In this document: piece after piece, positions 25,011 to 34,269 of the stretch
Position numbering within the stretch: the first letter of the stretch is position 1
Layout of the letters: each line of letters starts with the position of its first letter
NCBI GenBank assembly: GCA_913056495.1
Contig: CAJXMO010000001.1
Location: 62,001-126,000, forward strand
DNA: 64,000 bases
From: an uncultured Alteromonadaceae bacterium
Lineage (GTDB): Bacteria; Pseudomonadota; Gammaproteobacteria; Enterobacterales; Alteromonadaceae
Reading direction: 5' to 3'
The notes under the pieces: generated by a model
The model's input: only the letters and a program-made list of their open reading frames with translations
Told to the model about the DNA's origin: nothing
The model's database searches: none
Program-made: the position numbers and the translations under genes

Positions 25011-26948
25011 ATGAGTCTGTCAGATCAATTTTGCATTCTTGCCGGCCCGATAGTCCGTAAAATCACGCCGCAACAAATTGTGTTCTGGCTCGCCACTTCC
25101 CATCCCGCGCGACTGACTCTAGAAATTCAACCCGAAAATCAGGCTAAGCGGCGGATTGAAATGACTGAAACGGATACCTGTCATTGCCTTGAAGCAGCCC
25201 GCTATTGTTATTTTCACTTAATTGATATTCGTTTGGATGAGCCTTTACCGCAAGAGACCTGGATTGGTTACGATTTTCTATTTGCAGCGGATATGCAAAA
25301 TGCAGAAGCAGATGCGCACCAATTCAGATTAACCGAGCTCGCAGACGATATCTGTTACCCAGATAAGCAAACCCCTGGCTTTGTTATTCGCAGCAGAATA
25401 AAACATATTTTGCATGGCTCATGTCGAAAACCCCATCATAAAGCCAATCGCTTGGATACCGATGGTTTAGTTATTGCCGATGAGTATTTAAGCACTTGCA
25501 TTGATGAAGCCCAAAACTGGCCTGCGCTGATTATGATGAGTGGCGATCAGGTCTATGCGGATGATGTTGCAACGCCTATGTTGGTAGCCATCCACAGACT
25601 TGTTGAGCAAATGAAATGGCCGAATGAGACGTTTCAGGGGGCTCAACTGATAGATAGTCAGTCGCTTAAACAAAATGCTGAGTTATATTTTCAGCGGGAG
25701 AAGATTTTACCCAAGGATGAAGTGGACGGGGAGGTGAAACAGCTACTTTTCAGCTCAGTTAAAAAGCCAATATTTACCTCGGATAATGCGCATAACCACC
25801 TCATCTCATTAGAAGAAGTATTTGCCATGTATTTGCTGGTTTGGTCGCCAGAGGCTTGGCAATTTACTGGATTATCTATGCCAAAAGGGCTCAGCGAGCA
25901 GGCCCGTTCAGGTTATCAGGATAAACAGGCGATATTGGAGCAATTTATTAGCGGGTTACCGAAAGTCAGGCGGGTTATGGCACATTTACCCTGCGCTATG
26001 ATATTTGATGATCATGATATTACCGATGATTGGAATTTAACTGCAAACTGGGAACGCATCGCTTATCAAAATGACTTTTCAAGACGTATCTTAGGCAATG
26101 CTTTGCTTGCTTATTTTGTTTGTCAGGGGTGGGGGAATGCACCTCAAAACTTTCCTGATGAACTTATTGAGTTGGCACAAGCCGCGCTCATTCAACCCGG
26201 TGCACGTGAACATGAAAAGCTCATCAGTCGTTTATTAAAGTATGAACACTGGCATTACAGCTGGCAAACTAAACCCAAGCTCGTAGTTGTAGACAGCAGA
26301 ACTCAGAGGTGGCAATCTTTATCCCGCCCGGATAGCCCGTCCGGTTTAATGGACTGGGAAGCGCTCACTCAATTGCAATTGGATTTGCTGGATCAAAATG
26401 CTGTGATACTTGTTTCGCCTGCGCCAATTTTTGGGGTGAAACTTATTGAAGCAATTCAACGACTCTTTACCTGGTTTGGTAAACCCTTGATGGTAGATGC
26501 TGAAAACTGGATGGCACACAAAGGCGCTGCTTATACATTGTTAAATATGTTTCGCCATCCTAAAACCCCGCAACACTTTGTGATTCTATCCGGTGATGTG
26601 CATTATTCATATGTCTTTTCAATCGGACTTAAAGGCCGGAAAAACAGTCCTCATATCTGGCAAATTACCAGCAGTGGATTAAGGAATGAATTTCCGCAAG
26701 GGCTGCTTAACTGGCTAGATAGGTTAAATCGTTGGTTGTATGCCCCTTGGTCCCCCTTAAACTGGTTTACCAAACGAAAACATATGCGGGTTGAACCCGT
26801 CAAGCCGGGCAAAGCTTCGCGAGGTGAGCGGTTATTAAATCAGGCAGGGATTGGGCTGGTTGAACTTAATGAACATGGGGAGCCGGTAAAAATTGTCCAG
26901 TTGGTGAAAAACGAAGCGATAGACTTTAAGCTCTCAGATAATAATTGA
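25011..26948 (+). CDS. PhoD-like metallophosphatase
   Basis: 645-residue protein of the alkaline phosphatase D / PhoD-like metallophosphoesterase group. Conserved motifs in order: HGSCRKPHH, MMSGDQVYADD, IFDDHDITDDW, LVVVDSRTQR and LSGDVHYSYV, which together supply the expected metal ligands. No signal peptide is visible, so it is probably cytoplasmic, unlike classic secreted PhoD. Start ATG 25011 is chosen because a near-perfect AGGAGG (25001-25006) lies 5 bases upstream; the longer frame from 24987 has no such site. Substrate unknown. Confidence 0.88.
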   Translation: MSLSDQFCILAGPIVRKITPQQIVFWLATSHPARLTLEIQPENQAKRRIEMTETDTCHCLEAARYCYFHLIDIRLDEPLPQETWIGYDFLFAADMQNAEADAHQFRLTELADDICYPDKQTPGFVIRSRIKHILHGSCRKPHHKANRLDTDGLVIADEYLSTCIDEAQNWPALIMMSGDQVYADDVATPMLVAIHRLVEQMKWPNETFQGAQLIDSQSLKQNAELYFQREKILPKDEVDGEVKQLLFSSVKKPIFTSDNAHNHLISLEEVFAMYLLVWSPEAWQFTGLSMPKGLSEQARSGYQDKQAILEQFISGLPKVRRVMAHLPCAMIFDDHDITDDWNLTANWERIAYQNDFSRRILGNALLAYFVCQGWGNAPQNFPDELIELAQAALIQPGAREHEKLISRLLKYEHWHYSWQTKPKLVVVDSRTQRWQSLSRPDSPSGLMDWEALTQLQLDLLDQNAVILVSPAPIFGVKLIEAIQRLFTWFGKPLMVDAENWMAHKGAAYTLLNMFRHPKTPQHFVILSGDVHYSYVFSIGLKGRKNSPHIWQITSSGLRNEFPQGLLNWLDRLNRWLYAPWSPLNWFTKRKHMRVEPVKPGKASRGERLLNQAGIGLVELNEHGEPVKIVQLVKNEAIDFKLSDNN

Positions 26949-27018
26949 AAATAGAAACCTTTCTCATTTACAATAACCCATTGAAAATCAATTATCCTGC
27001 TTAGGTGGAGTATTTCTT

Positions 27019-28095
27019 TTGGTCAAATTGTGGTTGAGACGGGTGCATTTGTTGATTGCGCTGGTGGCAGGCTTTTTATTAATAGGATTAAGCATAACCG
27101 GTGCTCTGCTAATTTATGCAAAAGACATTCAGCATGCTTTACAACCTGAATACTGGCAAGTTGACGCAAAAAATCAACCCCTTCCCTTAGATGCACTCAA
27201 ATACCAAGTTGAAACTCAACTGAATAAAAAGGTGAGCTTAATTTCGCTTGAACAGTCTCCCGATTTAGCCTGGCAATTTCGATTATCTGACAATTTGTAT
27301 ATCAGTGTTAATCCGTATAGTGGCGATATATTGCATACTTATCAGTATTACCAAACTTTTTATGGTTACCTGTTAGGTTATCATCGCTGGTTGCTTTATC
27401 AGAATGAAGCAGGCAAATATGTATTAAGAGACTGGATTTCTATTGCCAGCCTGTGTTTGATTATCGAATTACTACTCGGGTTTTATCTTTGGGTTAAACC
27501 AAAACGACGTTTAAAGCGTTTAAAAATCAACCGTAAAGCTAAAAGAAAAATATATTACTATCAGTTACATACAGTTTTAGGTGTCTATCTTCTGATTCCA
27601 CTTATCTTAATTGCGTTTTCGGGGATGGCATTTAACTGGAAAAATGTAACGGCTTGGGTTGTGCAAGCTGTGACTTTTAATCAAATCGAACAGCGACCCG
27701 ATGCGCCGACCGTTTTAGCTGAAGCTGAATCAGACTTAAATCTGAACCAGGCCCGCGTTAATGCGCAAGCGGCTTTGCCTGATGCTGTTTTATATAGAGT
27801 TTATTTACCAAAGTCTGCAACCGATAGCATAGGATTCAGGATGAAGATGCCGGGCGAGAGCCATCCCTATAGCTGGGTTTGGACTGACCCGGGGTCGGGT
27901 CGAGTACTTCAAGTTTATGATGCTTCAAAAGCCAACTTTACAACTCAAGTTTGGAATTTTAGATATAAATTTCATATTGGTGACTTTGCCGGCCGATTAG
28001 TTCAGATGATTTGGTTTGTGATTGCTTTAATGCCACTGTTTTTTGTGATTTCAGGTGTTTATTTGTTTGTGGTGAGGCATAAAAATAAAAAATAA
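27019..28095 (+). CDS. PepSY-associated membrane protein (iron-uptake type)
   Basis: 358-residue inner-membrane protein. First helix at about 10-32 (LLIALVAGFLLIGLSITGALL), then a periplasmic PepSY-like region (NPYSGDILHTYQYYQTFYGYLLGYHRWLL), further helices near 140-160 and 190-210, and a last one near 330-352 before a basic tail. Members of this family accompany siderophore receptors and are proposed to help reduce or move ferric siderophores. It starts with TTG 27019 behind GGTGGAG (27004-27010). The TonB receptor gene follows after 60 bases. Confidence 0.85.
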   Translation: MVKLWLRRVHLLIALVAGFLLIGLSITGALLIYAKDIQHALQPEYWQVDAKNQPLPLDALKYQVETQLNKKVSLISLEQSPDLAWQFRLSDNLYISVNPYSGDILHTYQYYQTFYGYLLGYHRWLLYQNEAGKYVLRDWISIASLCLIIELLLGFYLWVKPKRRLKRLKINRKAKRKIYYYQLHTVLGVYLLIPLILIAFSGMAFNWKNVTAWVVQAVTFNQIEQRPDAPTVLAEAESDLNLNQARVNAQAALPDAVLYRVYLPKSATDSIGFRMKMPGESHPYSWVWTDPGSGRVLQVYDASKANFTTQVWNFRYKFHIGDFAGRLVQMIWFVIALMPLFFVISGVYLFVVRHKNKK

Positions 28096-28104
28096 CTTGC
28101 ATAT

Positions 28105-28123
28105 GATAACTATTATCATTAGC
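28105..28123 (+). promoter_or_regulatory. Fur box before the TonB receptor gene
   Basis: GATAACTATTATCATTAGC matches the 19-bp Fur consensus at 15 of 19 positions. It lies in the 60-base gap between the PepSY gene and the receptor, 33 bases before the receptor start. Iron-dependent repression of the receptor is expected. I see no equally good site before the PepSY gene. Confidence 0.75.
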
Positions 28124-28155
28124 ATCCGCTTTAAAGTTAAAAGCAAGGTATAAAA

Positions 28156-30282
28156 ATGCATAAATCACACATTAGCGTATTAAGTTTATTTGTTGGTATG
28201 GCGGTCAGTGCCCCGTCTTTTTCAGCAGAAAAAATAATGGAAAATATTGTTGTTACCGGCAGTCGTGTCGCAGAAAATATTGATGAAGTTCCGGCATCTG
28301 TCACTGTGATTGGTCAGAAACAAATCGAACAACATCTAAAAGTATCTCCTGAGCTTCAGAGTTTGCTCGCTATGCATGTACCGGGAATGGCACCTAATAC
28401 GGGTACTTCAAGTAATGCGGGGCAAACGCTGCGCGGTCGTAATCCTTTGGTGATGATTGATGGTGTGCCACAGTCAACGCCTCTTAGAAACGGCGCGTTA
28501 GGCATTAAAACACTCGATCCGAGTGCAATTGCTCGAATTGAAGTCATTAAAGGCGCAACCTCAATTTATGGCAATGGTGCTGCCGGCGGTATTATTAACT
28601 ACATTACTAAAAATGCGGTCGCAAAAAATTCAATTGAAGGCAGTGTGAAAGTCTCTAGCCGATTTAGTGCTGTTGATATCGATGAGTCGGTTGGCGGACG
28701 TATCGAAGCGGCTGTTAATGGCAAACTGGATAAATTTAGTTATTTGCTTACAGCCAGTTATGAAGAAAATGGTGTTCAGCGAGATGCTGAAGGTGACATT
28801 CTGGGCTTGCAGTATGGTTTGTCAGATATGGAAGCGCAAAACTATTTTGCTAAGTTAGGTTATCAGTTTGATGAAAACAAAGAGCTGAAAGTCAGCTATA
28901 ACTACTTCCGTTCTCAGCAAAAAACGGATTTAGGTGATGTGATAGGTGATATGAATTTAGGCGAAAAAACCTATGCAGTTCATGTGCCTAAAGAACTACA
29001 AAAGCAAGGCAAACCTCAGGGGCAGGATGGTAATACTAACCTGATGATTAAATATAATGATTATGATGTATTTACCAATACTCAGTTAACATTAGATTAT
29101 TATCAACAAAATATTGAAAATACCTTTTTCTATTCGCCTCGTCTGGCAAATCCGGATGCCGGTTATGATGGTGGTCAGTCTGTTATTAAGTCAGAAAAGC
29201 AAGGTGCACGTGCTACATTTAATACACAGGTTGATTTTGATTCGGTAGAGGCTTCATTTATTTATGGTTTGGATTGGCTAAATGACGTGACTTCGCAACC
29301 TTTAGTCGATGGGCGTATTTGGGTGCCTGAAATGGATATGACCAATTTAGCTGCATTTTTACAAACGAAATGGGTGATAGCGGATGATCTGATTATAAAA
29401 TTAGGTGCACGTAATGAAGATATTGAGTTAGCGGTTGATGATTACCAGACGCTCAGATTGTGTCGTAGCGAAACTCAGTGCCAGGAAGCGATTGATGTAA
29501 AAGGTGATACCCTAAGTTATCAGGCAACCACCTACAATGCGGCAATTAAATATAATGCTAATCCTTTATTCAGTCCGTTTGTCAGTTATTCTCAGGGCGC
29601 GGATATTTCCGATATCGGCCGCTTATTGCGTGCTGCGACAGTAGAAGATATTGCTTTGATTCGCACAGAAGCATCCATTATCGACAATTATGAGGTTGGT
29701 TTCAGTTCTCAACTAAGCAATGATTTAAATATTGAAATTGCCGGTTATAAAAGTACTTCTGAGCTTGGTACAAGCAACGCTTATGACGAAGCGACCGGGG
29801 TCTATTTACCGGTTCGGGCACCTCAGAAAATTTGGGGTTACGAAGCTTTAGTTAATTATCAAATTAATCCTCAGTGGTTTGCAACCGCGACATACAGCTA
29901 TGTTGAAGGGACCAATACAGAAGCAGATGTATATTTAGATTCGCGCCAAATCGCACCGCCAAAAGCAACTTTATTTTTGGCATGGCAGCCTTCAACTGAT
30001 TTATCAATGAATATCAGTTATTTATATGTGGGTGACCGCAAGCGCTTTAATGCAGATGAAAACGGTGGTTTTGGTGGTGCTGAAGGGCCGGTGGAAAGTT
30101 ATCAGGTCGTTAACTTCAGTGGTCAGTATCAGATTCAGTCAAACCTGACAGCATTTGTCGGCATTGAAAACTTGCTGAATGAAGATTATTTCCCGTCTAA
30201 GTCCCAGTCTTATCGCTATGGTAGTTATAACATTAAAGGCTTAGGTACAACGGTTAATGTAGGCGTTGAATATCAGTTTTAA
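28156..30282 (+). CDS. TonB-dependent outer-membrane siderophore receptor
   Basis: 708-residue outer-membrane receptor. Signal peptide 1-24 (SAPSFSA), TonB box near 29-37 (ENIVVTGSR), plug domain with LRGRNPLVMIDGVPQSTPLRN and IARIEVIKGATSIYGNGAAGGIINYIT, then a 22-strand barrel ending in GVEYQF. The plug pattern and the PepSY partner point to a ferric siderophore (FhuE or hydroxamate-like) ligand, but the ligand cannot be read directly. It is preceded by a Fur box and closed by a strong terminator. Confidence 0.93.
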   Translation: MHKSHISVLSLFVGMAVSAPSFSAEKIMENIVVTGSRVAENIDEVPASVTVIGQKQIEQHLKVSPELQSLLAMHVPGMAPNTGTSSNAGQTLRGRNPLVMIDGVPQSTPLRNGALGIKTLDPSAIARIEVIKGATSIYGNGAAGGIINYITKNAVAKNSIEGSVKVSSRFSAVDIDESVGGRIEAAVNGKLDKFSYLLTASYEENGVQRDAEGDILGLQYGLSDMEAQNYFAKLGYQFDENKELKVSYNYFRSQQKTDLGDVIGDMNLGEKTYAVHVPKELQKQGKPQGQDGNTNLMIKYNDYDVFTNTQLTLDYYQQNIENTFFYSPRLANPDAGYDGGQSVIKSEKQGARATFNTQVDFDSVEASFIYGLDWLNDVTSQPLVDGRIWVPEMDMTNLAAFLQTKWVIADDLIIKLGARNEDIELAVDDYQTLRLCRSETQCQEAIDVKGDTLSYQATTYNAAIKYNANPLFSPFVSYSQGADISDIGRLLRAATVEDIALIRTEASIIDNYEVGFSSQLSNDLNIEIAGYKSTSELGTSNAYDEATGVYLPVRAPQKIWGYEALVNYQINPQWFATATYSYVEGTNTEADVYLDSRQIAPPKATLFLAWQPSTDLSMNISYLYVGDRKRFNADENGGFGGAEGPVESYQVVNFSGQYQIQSNLTAFVGIENLLNEDYFPSKSQSYRYGSYNIKGLGTTVNVGVEYQF

Positions 30283-30307
30283 TGGCCAGTTTTTCCAAAT
30301 AAGTCTG

Positions 30308-30348
30308 AAAAAAGCAGTTTAGGCATATGCCTTAACTGCTTTTTTTTT
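30308..30348 (+). terminator. Strong terminator after the TonB receptor
   Basis: Long stem AAAAAAGCAGTTTAGGC / GCCTTAACTGCTTTTTT with loop ATAT and a T run of at least eight, 26 bases after the stop. Confidence 0.9.
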
Positions 30349-30434
30349 AACTTAATTTTCAGTATTTTTCCTATCCATTCATTGTGTTTATGACTAAACT
30401 TTTGATTTTGTTTAATCAAAAGAACCATTGATAT

Positions 30435-31193
30435 ATGAGATTAGAGAAAGGTTTAGTTAGAGCGAGCTTATTTTCAGCGGTCGGTTTATTTGCAAGTAGC
30501 TCATTGTCTGCTGCGCCATTGTGGAGCGATAATAGTATTTCATTGTTGCAGGGCAATAATCATGTCGATTTTTATAGTGAAAGCAGTGAGCAATCAGTTA
30601 TTACGCTCGAGCATGTCTCCGGCTACGTGTGGGGTGGGGTATTCTTTTTCATCGACAGGACGGAAAAACAGGATGTCCCTGCTGGTGTCGACTCTGATAC
30701 GACTTACGGAGAAATATCACCGGATTTGAGTTTAAGTTATTTGACCGGTTATGATTTTAAAATTGCGTCCATTAAAGATGTACAAATTGCCACTACGTAT
30801 GAGTTTGGCGGACAAATGGACAATTATTTATATGGCATAGGGGTTGACTGGGATTTGCCCTTGTTTAATCGTTTTTCCAGTAAATTATATTATGTGGATA
30901 ATGATTTCACTAAAAGTGATATCCAACTGACTTTAACCTGGGGATACTCGTTACCGCTGGAAAGTGTGGAGATTTCTTTTGATGGATATCTGGACTGGTC
31001 ATCAGCTCGCAGTGATCATCAAAATGAATTACATTTTAATCCTCAGCTATTGGTCAATGTTAGCCCGTATATCGGCCTGACAAATTCAAAGCTGGAAATT
31101 GGATTTGAATACTCCTATTGGCATAACAAATATGGCGTGGCGGCATTAACAGATGAGAGTGTATTTAGCCTGATGGCGAAATATCATTTGTAA
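30435..31193 (+). CDS. Tsx/OmpK-like outer-membrane channel protein (DUF5020-type)
   Basis: 252-residue outer-membrane barrel with signal peptide about 1-26 (SSSLSA). The repeated strands (GNNHVDFYSE, VITLEHVSGYVWGGVFFFIDRTE, PDLSLSYLTGYDF, DNYLYGIGVDWDLP) and C-terminal SLMAKYHL resemble the nucleoside-specific channel family Tsx/OmpK. Substrate specificity is not certain. Its last 29 bases overlap the 3' end of the convergent yrfG-like gene. Confidence 0.75.
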   Translation: MRLEKGLVRASLFSAVGLFASSSLSAAPLWSDNSISLLQGNNHVDFYSESSEQSVITLEHVSGYVWGGVFFFIDRTEKQDVPAGVDSDTTYGEISPDLSLSYLTGYDFKIASIKDVQIATTYEFGGQMDNYLYGIGVDWDLPLFNRFSSKLYYVDNDFTKSDIQLTLTWGYSLPLESVEISFDGYLDWSSARSDHQNELHFNPQLLVNVSPYIGLTNSKLEIGFEYSYWHNKYGVAALTDESVFSLMAKYHL

Positions 31194-31845
31194 GATCTTT
31201 AATCAAATCCCAATAATCTTCAATTGAGGCAAATTCGGTAATATTTCGACTGGGTTGCTGACTGTCCGGGTTAGCAACCGCAACCAGATGTTTAATCCCG
31301 AATGTTTTAGCAGAGTGTAAAACATCCAGGCTATCATCTACAAATAAGGTTCGGTCAGGATCAAAGCCTTCTTTTTGCATAAAAGCTTGCCATAAATGTT
31401 GAGATTCTTTGCTATAACCAAATTCATGAGTTGAATAAATCGCATCAAAGTAGTCGGTGATTTCAGTTTTGTTGAGCTTAAGGTGCAAACCTTTTGGATG
31501 TGAATTAGTCAGCAAAATAACTTTTTTATTGGCCTGACGTAAAGCCGTTAGAAATTCAGGTACACTGTCACGAATTTGAATTAGGTGCTCAACTTCATAT
31601 TTGAGCGCCATGATATCGATATCCAGTGTCTCTTCCCAATGATCAAAACAATACCATTTTAACTGACCTTGCAGGGCCTGATAACTTTGCCTGAGTTGCT
31701 GCTTGACTTGATTGACATCTTTTTGTTTTAACTCAGCGTAGCGGTTTGGCAAGTGAGTGAGCCAAAAATAGTTGTCAAAATACAAGTCTAATAAGGTGCC
31801 ATCCATATCTAATAATACGGTATCTATTTGTTGCCATTGCAGCAT
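31165..31845 (-). CDS. yrfG: HAD-family GMP/IMP nucleotidase YrfG
   Basis: 226-residue haloacid-dehalogenase phosphatase. Motif I DMDGTLLDLYFDNYFW (nucleophile Asp, the YrfG-typical LDLYFDN), motif II LLTNSHPKG, a conserved Lys in GYSKESQ, and motif III FVDDSLDVL. YrfG dephosphorylates purine nucleotides. The position divergent from nudE-cysQ is conserved in related gammaproteobacteria and supports the assignment. Confidence 0.88.
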   Translation of the reverse strand: MLQWQQIDTVLLDMDGTLLDLYFDNYFWLTHLPNRYAELKQKDVNQVKQQLRQSYQALQGQLKWYCFDHWEETLDIDIMALKYEVEHLIQIRDSVPEFLTALRQANKKVILLTNSHPKGLHLKLNKTEITDYFDAIYSTHEFGYSKESQHLWQAFMQKEGFDPDRTLFVDDSLDVLHSAKTFGIKHLVAVANPDSQQPSRNITEFASIEDYWDLIKDLTNDISPSG

Positions 31846-31879
31846 AAAACTAATTCAGGTATGTTGGTTTTGAATAAGT

Positions 31880-32485
31880 ATGAGTATAACAAAAATGACT
31901 AAAAAAACCTTACCGGAAAAAACCTTACCCAAGATTTTAAACAGTCAAATCATAGCTCAAAGTCGTCTATTTAAGGTGGAATCGCTCGATCTCGAATTTA
32001 GCAATGGTGCCAGGCGACAGTATGAGCGGTTAAGAGGCAATCGTGGCAAGAGTGCCGGTGCTGTTATGATGGTGCCTATGCTGGATGACGAAACATTTTT
32101 ATTAATCAGAGAATATTCTGCAGGCACGCATGATTATCAGCTTGGTTTTCCTAAAGGCTTAATTGATGAAGGCGAAACACCGGAACAGGCTGCACAGAGA
32201 GAGCTCAAAGAAGAAGTCGGAATGGGCTGCCAAAAAACGATGAGGCTCAAGAGTTTAACTCTGGCTCCTGGATATTTTGGTTCGAGCATGCATATTTTGC
32301 TGGTTCAATCACTTTATCCTGAAAAATTGGAAGGTGATGAGCCAGAACCATTGGATATTGTCCCTTGGTCGGTTCATAATATAAAGGAGTTGCTTGCGCG
32401 TGAAGACTTTTCTGAAGCCAGAAGCGTTGCCGCATTATTTTTAGCCCAAGCTTATTTTAAGAGTCACGATGAAACCTCAGCCTAA
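31880..32485 (+). CDS. nudE: ADP-compounds hydrolase NudE
   Basis: NUDIX enzyme that hydrolyses ADP-ribose, NADH and Ap-type dinucleotides. NUDIX box complete: GLIDEGE-x7-RELKEEVGM, with the NudE-typical LGFPKG before it and LTLAPGYFGSSMHILLVQSLYPEKLEGDEPE after it. 201 residues including a slightly extended N-terminus; an internal ATG (MTKKTLPEK) could also be used. It overlaps cysQ by 17 bases. Confidence 0.93.
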   Translation: MSITKMTKKTLPEKTLPKILNSQIIAQSRLFKVESLDLEFSNGARRQYERLRGNRGKSAGAVMMVPMLDDETFLLIREYSAGTHDYQLGFPKGLIDEGETPEQAAQRELKEEVGMGCQKTMRLKSLTLAPGYFGSSMHILLVQSLYPEKLEGDEPEPLDIVPWSVHNIKELLAREDFSEARSVAALFLAQAYFKSHDETSA

Positions 32486-33299
32486 CGAGCTATTAGAGCC
32501 TGTTAAAAAAATTGCCTATGAAGCCGGTGAAGCCATAATGCAAATATACCGGGATGGTGATTTTGAATTATATCAAAAAAATGATGAATCTCCGGTTACC
32601 TCCGCGGATTATGCTGCCAATGAAATTTTAATTCACCAGCTTTCAGAGCTGACGCCTGATATACCTGTTATCTCGGAAGAAACTAAACTGCTCAAGCTGG
32701 CCGAGCGTGAACACTGGCCAAGGTATTGGTTGCTTGACCCTATGGATGGCACTCAGGAGTTTGTATCGCGCAGTGGTGATTTTGCGGTGAATATTGCTTT
32801 GGTTGAAAATGGTTGGCCTGTACTTGGTGTTATTTATTGGCCGACTCAAAAAATATGGTATTTTGCCAGCAAGGGCGATGGCGCGTATAAGCAGCAAGGC
32901 GATCAGGTTAGGTCAATTAAGGTTGCAAAACATAAACCGAATGATCCGCTCAGAATTGCCGTATCACGTGTACAAAAAGCTGATACAGTCGGTCGACACT
33001 TAACTCACCCCGCAAGTCATGTTAAGGTAGTTCGAGGAAGTTGTTCGTTAAAAAATTGCCTGATAGCCGAAGGCGCTGCTGATTTTTATTTACGCATCGG
33101 TCCGACTGGCGAATGGGATACCGGCGCTAGCCACTGTATTTTAAACGAAGCTGGTGGTGAAATTATTGATGCAGAATTTAATCCACTTACCTATAACCAG
33201 CGCGAAACTTTAGCCAATCCGGATTTTTTAGTCTTGGGCGACCAATCGGTTAATTGGCGTGATGTTATTATTCCACACAAAACATTAAGGAAGTTATAA
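32469..33299 (+). CDS. cysQ: 3'(2'),5'-bisphosphate nucleotidase CysQ
   Basis: Removes the 3'-phosphate of PAP (by-product of sulfate assimilation) to give AMP. Inositol-monophosphatase fold with Mg ligands in PVISEETK, DPMDGTQEF and EWDTGASHCILNEAGG. 276 residues is the usual length. It overlaps the 3' end of nudE by 17 bases, so the two are co-translated; the YceI gene starts right after its stop. Confidence 0.94.
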   Translation: MKPQPNELLEPVKKIAYEAGEAIMQIYRDGDFELYQKNDESPVTSADYAANEILIHQLSELTPDIPVISEETKLLKLAEREHWPRYWLLDPMDGTQEFVSRSGDFAVNIALVENGWPVLGVIYWPTQKIWYFASKGDGAYKQQGDQVRSIKVAKHKPNDPLRIAVSRVQKADTVGRHLTHPASHVKVVRGSCSLKNCLIAEGAADFYLRIGPTGEWDTGASHCILNEAGGEIIDAEFNPLTYNQRETLANPDFLVLGDQSVNWRDVIIPHKTLRKL

Positions 33300-33875
33300 A
33301 TGAAATTCGCACCTAAATTTTTATTGCTGACGGCTGGTTTATTTTGTCAATCAGCAATCGCTGACTGGCAACTTGATAATGCCGACTCACAATTAAACTT
33401 TTTATCCACCAAAAAAGCTCAAATAACGGAAACGCATTCTTTCAATCAATTATCCGGTACGATTACGGATTTAGGTAAAGTGAGTATTGAAATTGATTTA
33501 ACTTCGGTTGATACCTTAATTCCGATTCGCAACGAGCGTATGCAAGAATTTTTATTTGAAGTGAACCAATTTGCTAAAGCGACTATTAATGCGCAACTTG
33601 AACCTTCTTTTCTGAAAACCTTAGAGTCAGGCACGGTTACTCATTTGGATTTAAATGCTGAGCTGAGTTTGCACGGAGAAACTAAACCATTAGCATTATC
33701 TATTGTGGTCTTTAAAGATAAGGCGGGCAACATCAGTGCCGTGAGCCGTAAGCCAGTAATCATTAACGCGGCTGACTTTAAATTGGTTGACGGGGTTAAT
33801 AAACTTCAGGAATTGGCGGGCTTACCTTCAATCACTTATGCCGTACCGGTTACTTTTTCGTTAAGCTTTAAGTAG
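33300..33875 (+). CDS. YceI-family periplasmic lipocalin-like protein
   Basis: 191-residue protein with signal peptide about 1-21 (SAIA / DWQLD). The YceI fold is visible: WQLDNADSQLNFLSTKK, FNQLSGTI, IEIDLTSVDTLIPIRNERM, and LSLHGETKPL. Family members bind polyprenoid or amphiphilic molecules in a barrel; the ligand here is unknown. It begins at the base after the cysQ stop, so it is probably co-transcribed. Confidence 0.88.
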   Translation: MKFAPKFLLLTAGLFCQSAIADWQLDNADSQLNFLSTKKAQITETHSFNQLSGTITDLGKVSIEIDLTSVDTLIPIRNERMQEFLFEVNQFAKATINAQLEPSFLKTLESGTVTHLDLNAELSLHGETKPLALSIVVFKDKAGNISAVSRKPVIINAADFKLVDGVNKLQELAGLPSITYAVPVTFSLSFK

Positions 33876-33943
33876 TTAGTAAAGCAGTTTTGTTTAAAAT
33901 GAGCAGGCAAGAATACTTGTCTGCCTGAGTTATTTATAGAATT

Positions 33944-34264
33944 ATGTCTGATTTTTCCCACTTAAGCTGCCAACAGCTTGTTGAGTTACAACAAACTAAA
34001 GAAGTTGCTGTCGTTGATATTCGTGACGAGGCATCATTTAATGCAGGCCATATTGAAGGAGCCTACCATCTAACAAACTCGAGCTTAGCCGACTTTATGC
34101 AGCAAACCGATTTTGAAAGACCTGTTGTCGTTGTTTGTTATCATGGTGTTTCCAGTCAGGGTGCTGCTCAATATATTGCCGAGCAAGGCTATGATGAAGT
34201 TTATAGCATGGATGGTGGCTTTGAAGCTTGGCGTCGACAATTTGACTTTGTCGGTCAAAATTAA
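33944..34264 (+). CDS. glpE: Thiosulfate sulfurtransferase GlpE
   Basis: Single-domain rhodanese of 106 residues. Catalytic Cys65 sits in the six-residue active loop CYHGVSS, typical of Glp[19 protein letters not shown] is the N-terminal rhodanese motif. It transfers sulfur from thiosulfate to cyanide or thiol acceptors such as thioredoxin in vitro. It sits 5 bases before glpG, the classical neighbour pair. Confidence 0.93.
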   Translation: MSDFSHLSCQQLVELQQTKEVAVVDIRDEASFNAGHIEGAYHLTNSSLADFMQQTDFERPVVVVCYHGVSSQGAAQYIAEQGYDEVYSMDGGFEAWRRQFDFVGQN

Positions 34265-34269
34265 TCCGT

